Shown here: one piece after another, positions 25,100-33,532 of the stretch
Position numbering within the stretch: position 1 is the stretch's first letter
Layout of the letters: every line of letters begins with the position of its first letter
NCBI GenBank assembly: GCA_041648665.1
Contig: JBAZOP010000001.1
Span: forward strand, 1 to 64,000
Source: a bacterium
GTDB taxonomy: Bacteria > UBA10199 > 2-02-FULL-44-16 > JAAZCA01
Length of the DNA: 64,000 bases
Reading direction: 5' to 3'
Position numbers and translations under genes: made by a program
The notes under the pieces: model-generated
The model's input: only the letters and a program-made list of their open reading frames with translations
Database searches by the model: none
What the model was told of the DNA's origin: nothing

Positions 25100-25226
25100 G
25101 CACTTCTAAAAACCTCTGATTCATAAGAATTGTCATTCCCGCGAAAGCGGGAATCCCTTGTAAACACTGGATCCCCGATTAAAGCACTCGGGGATGACAA
25201 ACTAAAAGACAGGTTTTTAGAGGTGC
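25100..25226. mobile_element. 127-bp MITE-like element with 16-bp terminal inverted repeats
   Basis: The ends are GCACTTCTAAAAACCT and AGGTTTTTAGAGGTGC, which pair at 15 of 16 positions. Inside are nested palindromes: TTGTCAT/ATGACAA, ATTCCCGC-GAAA-GCGGGAAT (25135-25154) and ATCCCCGA/TCGGGGAT (25171-25195). There is no ORF. This is the structure of a non-autonomous miniature element. It lies in the gap between the Wza and Wzz genes. Confidence 0.75.
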
Positions 25227-25254
25227 CCTCCAATCAACCAACTTCCGGTCCCGG

Positions 25255-26385
25255 CTATTTCGAAATCGCAATCACCGTCGCGCTCGCAGAGAGCCCGAAG
25301 CTGGCGATGCCGAGCGCAAAACCCATCCACGCCGCAGGGCTCATCCAGCTCTGCTTGACCATGATCGTGTCTCCCGGATTCACGCGATGGTTGCCCTTTG
25401 TATGCTTTGATTTGCCGTCGATGTGTATGACCTTGTATTTCTCCTTGCCGCGGTCGTTGAGGCCTCCGGCCAGGGTGACGTATTGGCTGACGGTGTAATA
25501 GGGACTGAATGCATAGGCGCCGGGGAACGCCACGCCTCCCAGCACAAACACCCTGTCCTCGTACGATGGATAGAAGACCTGATCGCCGGGTATCGATGCA
25601 ACGTTGTAGTCAAACTTGGTGTCCTTGGTGAGGAGGTCCGGCACGAATATGACGTCGCCGCTGTTGACGGCAAACTCCTTGATGTTCTGTTCTTCATCTA
25701 CAACATCAGTGACGGTCTTCTCGCCGTTGCTGAAGCGGATGATCTTTATCGGCATGCCCTTTGCAGCCGCCGTGCTGAAACCGCCGGCAAGGCTGATGAC
25801 GTCGCTCAGGTTCTTCTCATTCCTCAGCTCATAATAGTCCGGTCTCTTCACAGCGCCCACGACCTGGATCACGCTCTTGCGAAGGGGGACGAATATCGCG
25901 TCGTTGTCCGTCACGTACGGATTCTGATCGAGCTTGCCCAACAGTTTGAAGGCGAGCAGGTCCACGACCTGAACCCCTCCGCCCCTGCGCCTGAGCTCGA
26001 TCCAGCGATCGGAACCGTTCAACGCCAACCCGCCGGCCTTTTTTATCACCTCGGACACCCTGTCTGAGGCCGTCACACGATACGTGCCCGGATTCATGAC
26101 CTCGCCCAGCACGTGCACCTGATAACCGAGATTGATGAGGGAGGAGCCTGAATCCATTCCCATAGCGCCTGAAGCTCCGCCCTGGGCAGAAGGCAAAGGT
26201 ATGTAACCTGAGCTGCCCTGCTGTATCGGAATTTGGTCAGGCAGACTCTGTCTCTCGCCGCCGCGGAAGCTCGGCGCAGGCCCGAGTTCCTGTTGATTCA
26301 CTTTCGTTCGATACTGGGAAAATGCCGGAGAGGCCGGGGCCAATACCACCAGCAGACAGAGGAATAATGCGATGATGCGGTACAT
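25255..26385 (-). CDS. Wza-like outer-membrane polysaccharide export protein (SLBB)
   Basis: This 376-residue protein has a Sec signal (IIALFLCLLVVLAPASPAFS), a Poly_export region around VHVLGEVMNPGTYRVTASDR, and SLBB-type repeats (FVPLRKSVIQVVGAVKRPDY, then VFVLGGVAFPGAYAF and VNPGDTIMV). A C-terminal hydrophobic helix (AAWMGFALGIASFGLSASAT) may be the membrane-spanning segment. I use the ATG at 26385, preceded by AAAGGAG. The frame could open further upstream at 26436. The protein probably forms the outer-membrane exit channel for the locus glycan. No lipobox Cys was seen, unlike classical Wza. Confidence 0.88.
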   Translation of the reverse strand: MYRIIALFLCLLVVLAPASPAFSQYRTKVNQQELGPAPSFRGGERQSLPDQIPIQQGSSGYIPLPSAQGGASGAMGMDSGSSLINLGYQVHVLGEVMNPGTYRVTASDRVSEVIKKAGGLALNGSDRWIELRRRGGGVQVVDLLAFKLLGKLDQNPYVTDNDAIFVPLRKSVIQVVGAVKRPDYYELRNEKNLSDVISLAGGFSTAAAKGMPIKIIRFSNGEKTVTDVVDEEQNIKEFAVNSGDVIFVPDLLTKDTKFDYNVASIPGDQVFYPSYEDRVFVLGGVAFPGAYAFSPYYTVSQYVTLAGGLNDRGKEKYKVIHIDGKSKHTKGNHRVNPGDTIMVKQSWMSPAAWMGFALGIASFGLSASATVIAISK

Positions 26386-26444
26386 GCGGAAATCTCCTTT
26401 ACTCGGAACCCGAGACCGGTGACCCAAGAAAATCATGGGTGTGG

Positions 26445-26474
26445 ATATAAACCTGAAAAGCGTTTCACTTTCAA
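26445..26474 (-). promoter_or_regulatory. Possible sigma-70 promoter before the Wza gene
   Basis: The minus strand reads TTGAAA-N18-TTATAT, about 60 bp before the ATG at 26385, in a short AT-rich gap between the wbpM-like and Wza genes. This is a plausible but unremarkable match. Confidence 0.35.
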
Positions 26475-26537
26475 TGAATTATTAAGAAAAATGCGAAAAA
26501 ATCCCTGTATTCTCAAGTGAGATATAACCTTTTAATA

Positions 26538-28370
26538 TCAAATGGTTATCCGTGCGCCTGTCGGGTTGTATTCCGGGACCAGATTCTTGAGGATCGCGCG
26601 TATTTGAGAGGCATCGCCCCTTGCAGCAACATCCAGCAATGAGCCGAGTTCCGCACGCAGGATTTCCGGTTCCACGTGGCCCACCCTGCCGATGTTGATG
26701 TCCTTGAAGCGAGTGGTCCTGTCTATGTCGCCGAGGAAGAGCTCCTCATGCAGTTTCTCGCCCGGCCTCAGCCCCGTGTACACGATAGGAATTCCCGAAT
26801 GAGGCACGTGGCCCATGAGGGAGATGAGGTCCTCGGCCATCTCCGCAATACGCACGGGCCTTCCCATATCCAGGACAAATATTTCGCCGCCTTCGCCGAT
26901 GCTCGCAGCCTGCAGCACGAGTTCCACCGCCTCGGGTATGAGCATAAAGTAGCGGGTGACATCCGGATCGGTGACTGTGACGGGACCGCCGTCTTTTATC
27001 TGAGAAATAAACTTCGGCACCACGCTTCCGGAACTCGCGAGCACGTTGCCGAATCGCACGCCGCAGCATTTTATCTTGCCTCGGCCGTTGGCCGCCTGGA
27101 TTATGAGTTCGCCGATACGCTTTGTAGCGCCCATGACATTGGTCGGACGGACCGCCTTGTCGGTGGATATGAACACAAACTTGGAAACACCGTGCTTTTC
27201 AGCTGCCTCCACCACGTTCTTCAGCCCCTCGACGTTGTTGCGCACGGCCTGCCTCACGTCCTGCTCGAGTATGGGCACATGCTTATAAGCCGCGGCATGG
27301 AATATAATCTCGGGCTTGAACCTCGCGATCACATCCTCGACGAGATCGGCGCATTTGATATCGACAAGCGTGAAGAGACACCTGTTTTTGTACGGATGTT
27401 TTGAGAACTCCTCGTCCAGCTGATAGAGCCCGTATTCCGAATGATCCAGCGCCGCCAAAGCCGACGGCTCAAAATCCAGCACCTGTCTGAAGAGCTCGGA
27501 ACCTATCGAGCCGGCGGCCCCTGTTATCAGCACACGCCTGCCTCGCAGAAAATCGCCTATCATCCCCTTGTCAAGGCTGCGCTGCGGCCTGCGCATGAGG
27601 TCAGCGATGTCGATGTTCCTGACGATATCCTTGCCGGATATGACATCATTCATTCCCGGCACTATCCTGCAGCGGACATTGTATTCACGGCACACCTTGA
27701 ACAGATCCTTGACCAGGTCGCCGTCAGGGTTCGCGAACGAGACCACCAGTTCCTCGACCGAATATTTCTCTATGGCCTCGCGCAGATCGCCGACACCGCC
27801 CAGCACAGGAATGCCGTGGATCTTCTTGCCGTTCTTTTCAGGGCTGTCGTCTATGTACCCCACTACCCTGTAACCCAATTGATCGTTCAGCGTCAGATGA
27901 CGGGCGACGGCCGCTCCATGTTCGCCTGCGCCGTACAGGAGCGTGTTCTTGCCCGACGATCTGGACAAACGCCCCTCTTTCACATACCGCCAGCCGAATC
28001 GCGACGCGCCGATCAAAATACAACTCACCATCCAGTCCACCATGAGCACGGGCATCTCAATCTCGCGGCGGAACACGTGTATGACGCTTATTGCGATCAA
28101 CGAGCCGAAGACGGTGAGTTTCACGAGCTTCACCGCAAAATTTATGCTCACATAGCGCACCAGCTCCCTGTAGAACCCGCTCTTCACGAATATGAAGAGC
28201 TTGACGCCCAGAAGGACGCCCAGCATCCACAGATATTCGTACCACGAATAATGTATATCCGCTATCTCGCGGCTGGCGAGCTGCAGAGCAAGATAGAAGG
28301 ACAGCATGATGATGATCGAATCCGTCGCCATCAAGATGCCCTGCCTAAGATGTTCGCGGTTGACGGTCAT
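26538..28370 (-). CDS. Membrane-bound nucleotide-sugar 4,6-dehydratase (WbpM/CapD family)
   Basis: This 610-residue protein has about four N-terminal membrane helices (LMATDSIIIMLSFYLALQLA and following), a first Rossmann-like CoA-binding domain (LLYGAGEHGAAVARHL), and a C-terminal SDR domain with GAAGSIGSELFRQ (about 288-300). The catalytic set is STDKA followed by MGATKR, so the usual Tyr-x3-Lys is replaced by Met-x3-Lys, as in large WbpM/PglF-type dehydratases. It converts UDP-GlcNAc to UDP-4-keto-6-deoxy-sugar. It follows WbpL- and WbpV-like genes in the same order as Pseudomonas aeruginosa wbpV-L-M. Confidence 0.93.
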   Translation of the reverse strand: MTVNREHLRQGILMATDSIIIMLSFYLALQLASREIADIHYSWYEYLWMLGVLLGVKLFIFVKSGFYRELVRYVSINFAVKLVKLTVFGSLIAISVIHVFRREIEMPVLMVDWMVSCILIGASRFGWRYVKEGRLSRSSGKNTLLYGAGEHGAAVARHLTLNDQLGYRVVGYIDDSPEKNGKKIHGIPVLGGVGDLREAIEKYSVEELVVSFANPDGDLVKDLFKVCREYNVRCRIVPGMNDVISGKDIVRNIDIADLMRRPQRSLDKGMIGDFLRGRRVLITGAAGSIGSELFRQVLDFEPSALAALDHSEYGLYQLDEEFSKHPYKNRCLFTLVDIKCADLVEDVIARFKPEIIFHAAAYKHVPILEQDVRQAVRNNVEGLKNVVEAAEKHGVSKFVFISTDKAVRPTNVMGATKRIGELIIQAANGRGKIKCCGVRFGNVLASSGSVVPKFISQIKDGGPVTVTDPDVTRYFMLIPEAVELVLQAASIGEGGEIFVLDMGRPVRIAEMAEDLISLMGHVPHSGIPIVYTGLRPGEKLHEELFLGDIDRTTRFKDINIGRVGHVEPEILRAELGSLLDVAARGDASQIRAILKNLVPEYNPTGARITI

Positions 28371-29406
28371 GTCTCACCTCTCCTTTAAAATTGTCGTCTA
28401 CCCCAGCCTCAAACCTGATGGCCAGCAAGATCAGGGGGGCATAAGCGATAACTGCAAATAGCGCCCCCATTGCAGGCCGGAGCCAGGCAGCCACCGCCCA
28501 GGGCAAGAGCCATAGCACGTTGATGACGGTCACAGCCATGGTTATCTTGCCGTGGCTGTTGAAACGCGACACGGCATGCTGATAGGCATGGCTCCGATGG
28601 GCGGCATGCCAGCGAGCCCCTTTTAACATCCGCCTGAAGACCGTCACCGTCGCGTCCGTCATAAAAGAACCGAAGAGTATCGCCCACACCCACATATTCA
28701 ATGCGCCGTTGCCGGCAGTCAGTATCGCCATTGCGCCGAGGATGAGCCCAAGGAAACCGCTGCCCACGTCGCCCATGAAGATGCGCGCCGGAGGGAGGTT
28801 CCAAAACAGGAAACCGGCCGCGGCCGCGCAAAGGACAAGCGCCGCCAACGCGAATTCATGCGCCCCGCCCAGGAAGAGGAGTGCGGCAGCCGCGCCGGAG
28901 ATGAAGAGGGCTTCGGCGCCGGCGATGCCGTCGATGCCGTCCATGAAGTTATACGCATTGAGGAACCAGACGAGCGCCACGAGCCAGAAGATATTCTGGA
29001 GCACGCCCGATACCGTTACGCCGGAATCGAGTGCCGGGAAACCTCCGAGCCAGAAAAGAACCCAGGCGGCCGCAAAAAAATGGACCAGGATGCGAACAGC
29101 AGGCCTGACTCCGCCATGATCATCCCAGAACCCTACGGCAGCCGCAAGAAAAGCGCCGCCCGCAAGCGCGACAAACTGATGCGAGGTCAGGAATGACCGA
29201 CTGCAGAAGAAAAACATAATGCCCGCAAGGAATACCAGCGGCAACGATAGCCCGCCGCCGCGAGGCGTGGGGATATCATGCGAGCTGCGTTCATTGGGCA
29301 CATCGACGAGGCAGCGGCGCGTAGCGTAGGCAAGCATCGCGCGAGTGAGAAGAACAGATGCCAGAAGCAGAGAAGCTAAGAAGCTGAGATAAAACATCAC
29401 AATCAT
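28345..29406 (-). CDS. Glycosyl-1-phosphate transferase, WbpL/WecA family
   Basis: This roughly 353-residue integral membrane protein of the MraY/WecA/WbpL family shows the typical N-terminal substrate motif LVDVPNERSSHDIPTPRGGG. Further motifs are AYNFMDGIDGIAGAEAL with catalytic Asp residues, and PPARIFMGDVGSGFLG. It transfers a HexNAc-1-P, often QuiNAc or FucNAc, to undecaprenyl phosphate to start glycan chains. AAGGAGGAA precedes the ATG at 29406; an ATG at 29397 is also possible. It overlaps both neighbours, indicating a tightly coupled cassette. Confidence 0.92.
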   Translation of the reverse strand: MIVMFYLSFLASLLLASVLLTRAMLAYATRRCLVDVPNERSSHDIPTPRGGGLSLPLVFLAGIMFFFCSRSFLTSHQFVALAGGAFLAAAVGFWDDHGGVRPAVRILVHFFAAAWVLFWLGGFPALDSGVTVSGVLQNIFWLVALVWFLNAYNFMDGIDGIAGAEALFISGAAAALLFLGGAHEFALAALVLCAAAAGFLFWNLPPARIFMGDVGSGFLGLILGAMAILTAGNGALNMWVWAILFGSFMTDATVTVFRRMLKGARWHAAHRSHAYQHAVSRFNSHGKITMAVTVINVLWLLPWAVAAWLRPAMGALFAVIAYAPLILLAIRFEAGVDDNFKGEVRHDRQPRTS

Positions 29407-30383
29407 TTCCTCCTTCGACAGGAGTCGGCATACCACTTCGCCGTGCCGGCAAACCCATCCACAAGGGAGATGCTGGGTTGCCAGCCGAGCACCCTTCTCG
29501 CCTTTTCAGAACTGACCTGAAGCGAATTGCACAAACGGTCCACGACATCCTCCATGCCGAAGAGGGCTGCGCTCTTGCGCAGCACGCCCACCGGGCAGGG
29601 AAGGATGCGCGCCGGCCGGCCGAGGAGAGCCGCGATCCTCTGGATCAGGTCCGGCGTCGACAGATCCTCTCCGTCCGCAACCAGGAACGTCTCACCGGCC
29701 GCATCAGGGTGCTCCACGCAACGGACGATGAGATCCGCCAAATTGTCGATGCCGATAAAGCTCCTCAGGTTGTGAATGCTTCCCAGCGGCAGGGGCCACC
29801 CCTTGTCGGCCCAGCGCATGAGCCGCAGGAAATTCCCGCCGACGCCGGGGCCGTAGACCAGCGGCGGCCGAACGACAACAAGTTCCAAACCGCTTTTTTG
29901 GGCGATTCGTCGCAAAACGACTTCAGCTTCCCATTTTGATATTGCATAGGGGCTATGAGGATTTGCCTCGTCGTCCTCAACGTATGGTCTCTCATCGGTG
30001 GAATTGCCGTGGATGCTGATCGAGCTGATATAAACGAACCTGCGGACCCCCGCCGATGCCGCCAGCTTGGCGAGGCGCCCTGTCCCCAGGACATTCACCG
30101 ATCGAAACGACTCAAGGGGATTTTTCGACACCTCCTGAAGGATGTGAACGCGGGCGGCCAAGTGCATTACGACGTCGACCCCATCCAAAGCCCTCGACCA
30201 ATCGGTGCTCCCATCTATATTCCCGACGCAGATGACGTCATCGATCACCTGTTGTATGAAATCGACGCCGTTTTCATTCATATCGCGCACAGCGGCCCTG
30301 ACTGCATACCCGCCCTCTTTCAACGACGAGCAAACCCTTCTGCCGACAAAACCATTTGCACCCGTAACCAAAACTTTCATCAT
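29403..30383 (-). CDS. NAD-dependent epimerase/reductase, WbpV-like
   Basis: This 326-residue extended SDR protein has the nucleotide-binding motif VTGANGFVGRRVCSSL, then DVVMHLAARVHI, a Ser and a Tyr-x3-Lys (SPYAISKWEAE), and VVRPPLVYGPGVGGNF. Together with its neighbours (WbpL- and WbpM-like) it matches the wbpV-wbpL-wbpM cassette, in which WbpV reduces UDP-4-keto-6-deoxy-GlcNAc to UDP-QuiNAc or a related sugar. The exact product (QuiNAc or FucNAc) cannot be told from sequence. Confidence 0.85.
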   Translation of the reverse strand: MMKVLVTGANGFVGRRVCSSLKEGGYAVRAAVRDMNENGVDFIQQVIDDVICVGNIDGSTDWSRALDGVDVVMHLAARVHILQEVSKNPLESFRSVNVLGTGRLAKLAASAGVRRFVYISSISIHGNSTDERPYVEDDEANPHSPYAISKWEAEVVLRRIAQKSGLELVVVRPPLVYGPGVGGNFLRLMRWADKGWPLPLGSIHNLRSFIGIDNLADLIVRCVEHPDAAGETFLVADGEDLSTPDLIQRIAALLGRPARILPCPVGVLRKSAALFGMEDVVDRLCNSLQVSSEKARRVLGWQPSISLVDGFAGTAKWYADSCRRRK

Positions 30384-30400
30384 AGGGACCTTTCAGTCAA

Positions 30401-30961
30401 TCATTCGTTATTGTCAGGCAAACTCGACACACATGAAGAACCAGTGGCCCTGTGACCAATGGGGCGCGCAGGGACCCCAGCGACGATTGAATAGGATTCC
30501 ACGTCGCGGTTCACAACTGCACCTGCCCCTACGATACTGCCAGTGCGTATCCGCACACCCTTCGTTATTGTCGCGTTGGCACCGATCCAGACATCATCCT
30601 CAATGACAACCTTACTACAGACCCAGGGCTGCTGAACCATGGGTCTCGTCAGGTCAGCTACGCCATGCTCAAACGCGACAATTACACATCCGGGTGCAAT
30701 CATGACGTTCCGTCCAATCTCAATCCCCTCGTGCCCTCCATTGAGGCAAGTGTTATCAGAAACCGAACTGCCGGCACCAATACTGATCCTACCTACAAGA
30801 TTGACATTCCGATAGAGAATTGCATCTCTGTCGATGGCAAAACCGAGCCAGCGATGGAATCGGACCCTAGCGCTACAGAAAAGCCGATCATTCGGCCCGC
30901 TGACAAGGATGAACCTTACAAGGTTGACGACTATTCGGCCTAATGACCTTATATGTCGCAT
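30401..30961 (-). CDS. Hexapeptide-repeat O-acyltransferase
   Basis: This 186-residue protein is a left-handed beta-helix acyltransferase. It has repeats such as INLVGRISIGAGSSV-type turns and the typical C-terminal block VVIEDDVWIGANATITKGVR followed by IVGAGAVVNRDVESYSIVAG and VPARPIG. It probably O-acetylates a residue of the surface glycan. I start it at the ATG at 30961, which overlaps the stop of the flippase gene (TGATG), rather than the longer open frame to 31039. Confidence 0.88.
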   Translation of the reverse strand: MRHIRSLGRIVVNLVRFILVSGPNDRLFCSARVRFHRWLGFAIDRDAILYRNVNLVGRISIGAGSSVSDNTCLNGGHEGIEIGRNVMIAPGCVIVAFEHGVADLTRPMVQQPWVCSKVVIEDDVWIGANATITKGVRIRTGSIVGAGAVVNRDVESYSIVAGVPARPIGHRATGSSCVSSLPDNNE

Positions 30962-32499
30962 CACGCCTTTCTCTTCGCAAGCCAGCTCATCGGCCACTGC
31001 GACCAGCCGAAGGGACGTGGAAAACCGGGAAGCAGGCACGCCCCACAGATAACGGAGAGAACCACACCTCCCGCGGCGACCGCAATGGTCAGAATCGACG
31101 AATCCCCCTGCGGAAACAGCATTTTCATCAGGTAACCAATGACGAGGGCCACTGCCAAGGGAACCCCCACTGCCTCAGAGTAAAAAATATGCGCATGCTC
31201 CGGCATGAATCGTCTGTGCAGAAGGGTGATATAGGGGAAAAAAATGATCACATTCAACAATGCCCATGCAACCGCGCCCCCAATGGCACCGTATCGCGTT
31301 ATCAGCACGATCATCAAGGGCACGAACAACGCGAGCGAGCAGACGCTGACCACGATGTTGATCCGCACATAACTGTGAGCCAGGGCCAGCTGAAACGGAA
31401 TATACATGATGGCCTGAATGGCGAAACCCGCGACGAACCATCCCACCATAGGAGCAGCATTGGCCGCAACCTCGGAAGAATGCGTCCAGGCGAAGATCAA
31501 TCCTGGCGCAAAAAACCAGATCATCACGCCGACGGATATGGCCAGCAGTGAAACCAGCTGGCACGCTCGACGATACAATGATGCCATTGCGTTCAGGTCT
31601 CCCATGGCCACCAGCGCCGTAAGCCTGGGGAACACGGCGGTGGAAATAGGGCCTGCCAGCAGGATGGGAACCTGCGAAATCATACTCGCCAGCGAGTAAT
31701 ACGCGAACACCTTCAAGGGGAGGAGATTGGCGACCACGAGTTTGTCTACCTGCATGGCGAGGACTGAAAGCAGGGCGATGGTCGCCATCCCGGCCGCATA
31801 TTTCCAGACGTTACGCACGCTTTGCAAGGTGAACGAAGGTCTTTCCGGGACCGGTCCACGAAGCGACTGCCACAGGCACACCCCCAGCACCACGGAATAC
31901 AGGGCATTGCAGAAGATGTGCCAGCGAAAGAAGTCCTGCAAGGTCGGCGAAACGAAGATCAGGACCAGGACGCCGCCGCCGTTCCGTATCACGCTCCAGG
32001 AAATCTGAAGAACATTGGCGAGGACCTGCCGCTGCAACCCTAACAATCCGCCCTGATAGAGCGATGAGGGAAGCTGCAGGACGACCGCCCAGATCATCAG
32101 TCTCAGAGCGCCGTCCACGACCTCTGGCGACAGCGATCCGGGATTGATCCACGTGATCAGGACCGGCTGCAGAAGGGCCTGCAGGAGAAGCCCGAGGGAG
32201 ACGGCGATGGTCCAATAGATGACCTCGATCGTGCGGACAAGGTTGTGCCTCTCTTTTTCCCTGCCCGGCAGCGCCGACAGTCGTGCTAGCTCGCGATTGA
32301 GCGTCGCCGTCAGACCGGCATCGGCGATGATGAGGACGCCCTGAAGGACTGCGTAAAAGCCAACGATCCCGTACGCTTCGATTCCCAGATAGCGAATATA
32401 AAACGGGATGAATAGATAAATGGAAACGACCGCCCAGAAGCGGCCGATCACGTTTGCTAAAATATTTGAGTAAACTTTGTTCACAAAAGACAACCTCAT
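30961..32499 (-). CDS. wzx: Wzx-like oligosaccharide flippase
   Basis: This 512-residue protein has about 12-14 membrane helices and the polysaccharide-biosynthesis/MATE-like layout. The N-terminus (FWAVVSIYLFIPFYIRYLGI, then EAYGIVGFYAVLQGVLIIAD) is typical of Wzx flippases. It would move undecaprenyl-linked repeat units across the inner membrane. It is coupled by overlap to the acyltransferase gene downstream. No Wzy polymerase candidate was found beside it. Confidence 0.9.
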   Translation of the reverse strand: MRLSFVNKVYSNILANVIGRFWAVVSIYLFIPFYIRYLGIEAYGIVGFYAVLQGVLIIADAGLTATLNRELARLSALPGREKERHNLVRTIEVIYWTIAVSLGLLLQALLQPVLITWINPGSLSPEVVDGALRLMIWAVVLQLPSSLYQGGLLGLQRQVLANVLQISWSVIRNGGGVLVLIFVSPTLQDFFRWHIFCNALYSVVLGVCLWQSLRGPVPERPSFTLQSVRNVWKYAAGMATIALLSVLAMQVDKLVVANLLPLKVFAYYSLASMISQVPILLAGPISTAVFPRLTALVAMGDLNAMASLYRRACQLVSLLAISVGVMIWFFAPGLIFAWTHSSEVAANAAPMVGWFVAGFAIQAIMYIPFQLALAHSYVRINIVVSVCSLALFVPLMIVLITRYGAIGGAVAWALLNVIIFFPYITLLHRRFMPEHAHIFYSEAVGVPLAVALVIGYLMKMLFPQGDSSILTIAVAAGGVVLSVICGACLLPGFPRPFGWSQWPMSWLAKRKA

Positions 32500-32512
32500 T
32501 TGACAGCCGACA

Positions 32513-33532
32513 TCATTGACTCAGGAAAGTCTCGGCCATCAGAGCCAAGCGCGAGCCTATACGCTGGTATACATGAGTCGGATGGAGACATCCCTCCGGA
32601 GTCAGATCGACCGATCCGACGAGGAAGACATTGGGGACTTTCTCAGCAATGCGGTACTGCGCCGCGCGCACGATTTCCCACGATGACGGCTCCGACGATT
32701 CCGGCGTCTCCTGGTAGTGCTGCAGTTCCACAATGAAAAATGGCAGGTCCGGGTCCTGAAACTGTTCCCGCCATTGCTCGATGAGCATATCGAGCTTTGT
32801 CTCGTAGCCAGCAGGGCCAGCATCTTGGATCTGCAGGGCCTCAGTCTCACCCTGCCACAAGAGCACGCCGTCGATGTGCTGCTGCGTGAACGGCAGGACG
32901 TTCTTGTCAAAACAATCGCCCGACTCCATCCAACAGGAAATCGAAGTCGCCCCTTCTGCAACCGCCACCACATAAACTGATTCTCCTAGTTCCTTTGCTA
33001 GATCGATCGCAAAGCTCCCTCCGACCACTGAAAAACAGGCGACGCTGGCAATCGGATTCCATTCATGACGGACGTATTCTCCACCCTTGAATGCAGAATA
33101 AGTCAGAACTTCAACATCGACATCTGAATCATTGAATGAGTCGCATGCCTCCATGTTCGACTGGCCTGCAGCTAGCCAAACAGTGCCATCCAACTGCCAC
33201 AGCTCCCAGCAAGAAACTTGTATATCCCGTATGTCCTCACCTGAAACAATCCCCACACCTTTACTATCGATTGTGCAGTACTTATTTTCGGGCAGAGCCG
33301 TTACGGTGACGTCATAACGATCGCCATCAGCAATTTTTGATGAAAAGGCAAAGGCTCCATCCCCAGATACAGCAATATCGTCTTTCCCATTGTTCTGCAA
33401 AATCACCGTTTCACCAGCAGCCAGCCCATCCAAAAAACCCCCAATCGTATGACTGTCTTCGCACGCAATCAACCCAATCGCAAGAAACGCCAGACTGACT
33501 GAGAAGATCCTGCGATACGAGCTCACGATCAT
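32513..33532 (-). CDS. Lipoprotein SGNH carbohydrate esterase (sialate O-acetylesterase-like)
   Basis: This 339-residue protein begins with a lipoprotein signal (RIFSVSLAFLAIGLIAC). An N-terminal beta domain (about 25-100) precedes an SGNH-type esterase domain with WLAAGQSNMEACDSF (catalytic Ser in GQSNM), VLLWQGETEALQI, and a C-terminal CLHPTHVYQRIG carrying the catalytic His. These are hallmarks of the sialate O-acetylesterase/CE6-like (DUF303) group. It probably deacetylates a glycan in the periplasm or at the surface. The ATG at 33532 has a GGGGAGG site. Its start overlaps the glycosyltransferase stop. Confidence 0.8.
   Translation of the reverse strand: MIVSSYRRIFSVSLAFLAIGLIACEDSHTIGGFLDGLAAGETVILQNNGKDDIAVSGDGAFAFSSKIADGDRYDVTVTALPENKYCTIDSKGVGIVSGEDIRDIQVSCWELWQLDGTVWLAAGQSNMEACDSFNDSDVDVEVLTYSAFKGGEYVRHEWNPIASVACFSVVGGSFAIDLAKELGESVYVVAVAEGATSISCWMESGDCFDKNVLPFTQQHIDGVLLWQGETEALQIQDAGPAGYETKLDMLIEQWREQFQDPDLPFFIVELQHYQETPESSEPSSWEIVRAAQYRIAEKVPNVFLVGSVDLTPEGCLHPTHVYQRIGSRLALMAETFLSQ

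Noticed and set aside
25130..25200. CRISPR-like repeat
   Set aside because: The palindromes form one nested inverted-repeat unit, not spaced direct repeats; no array or cas gene is present.
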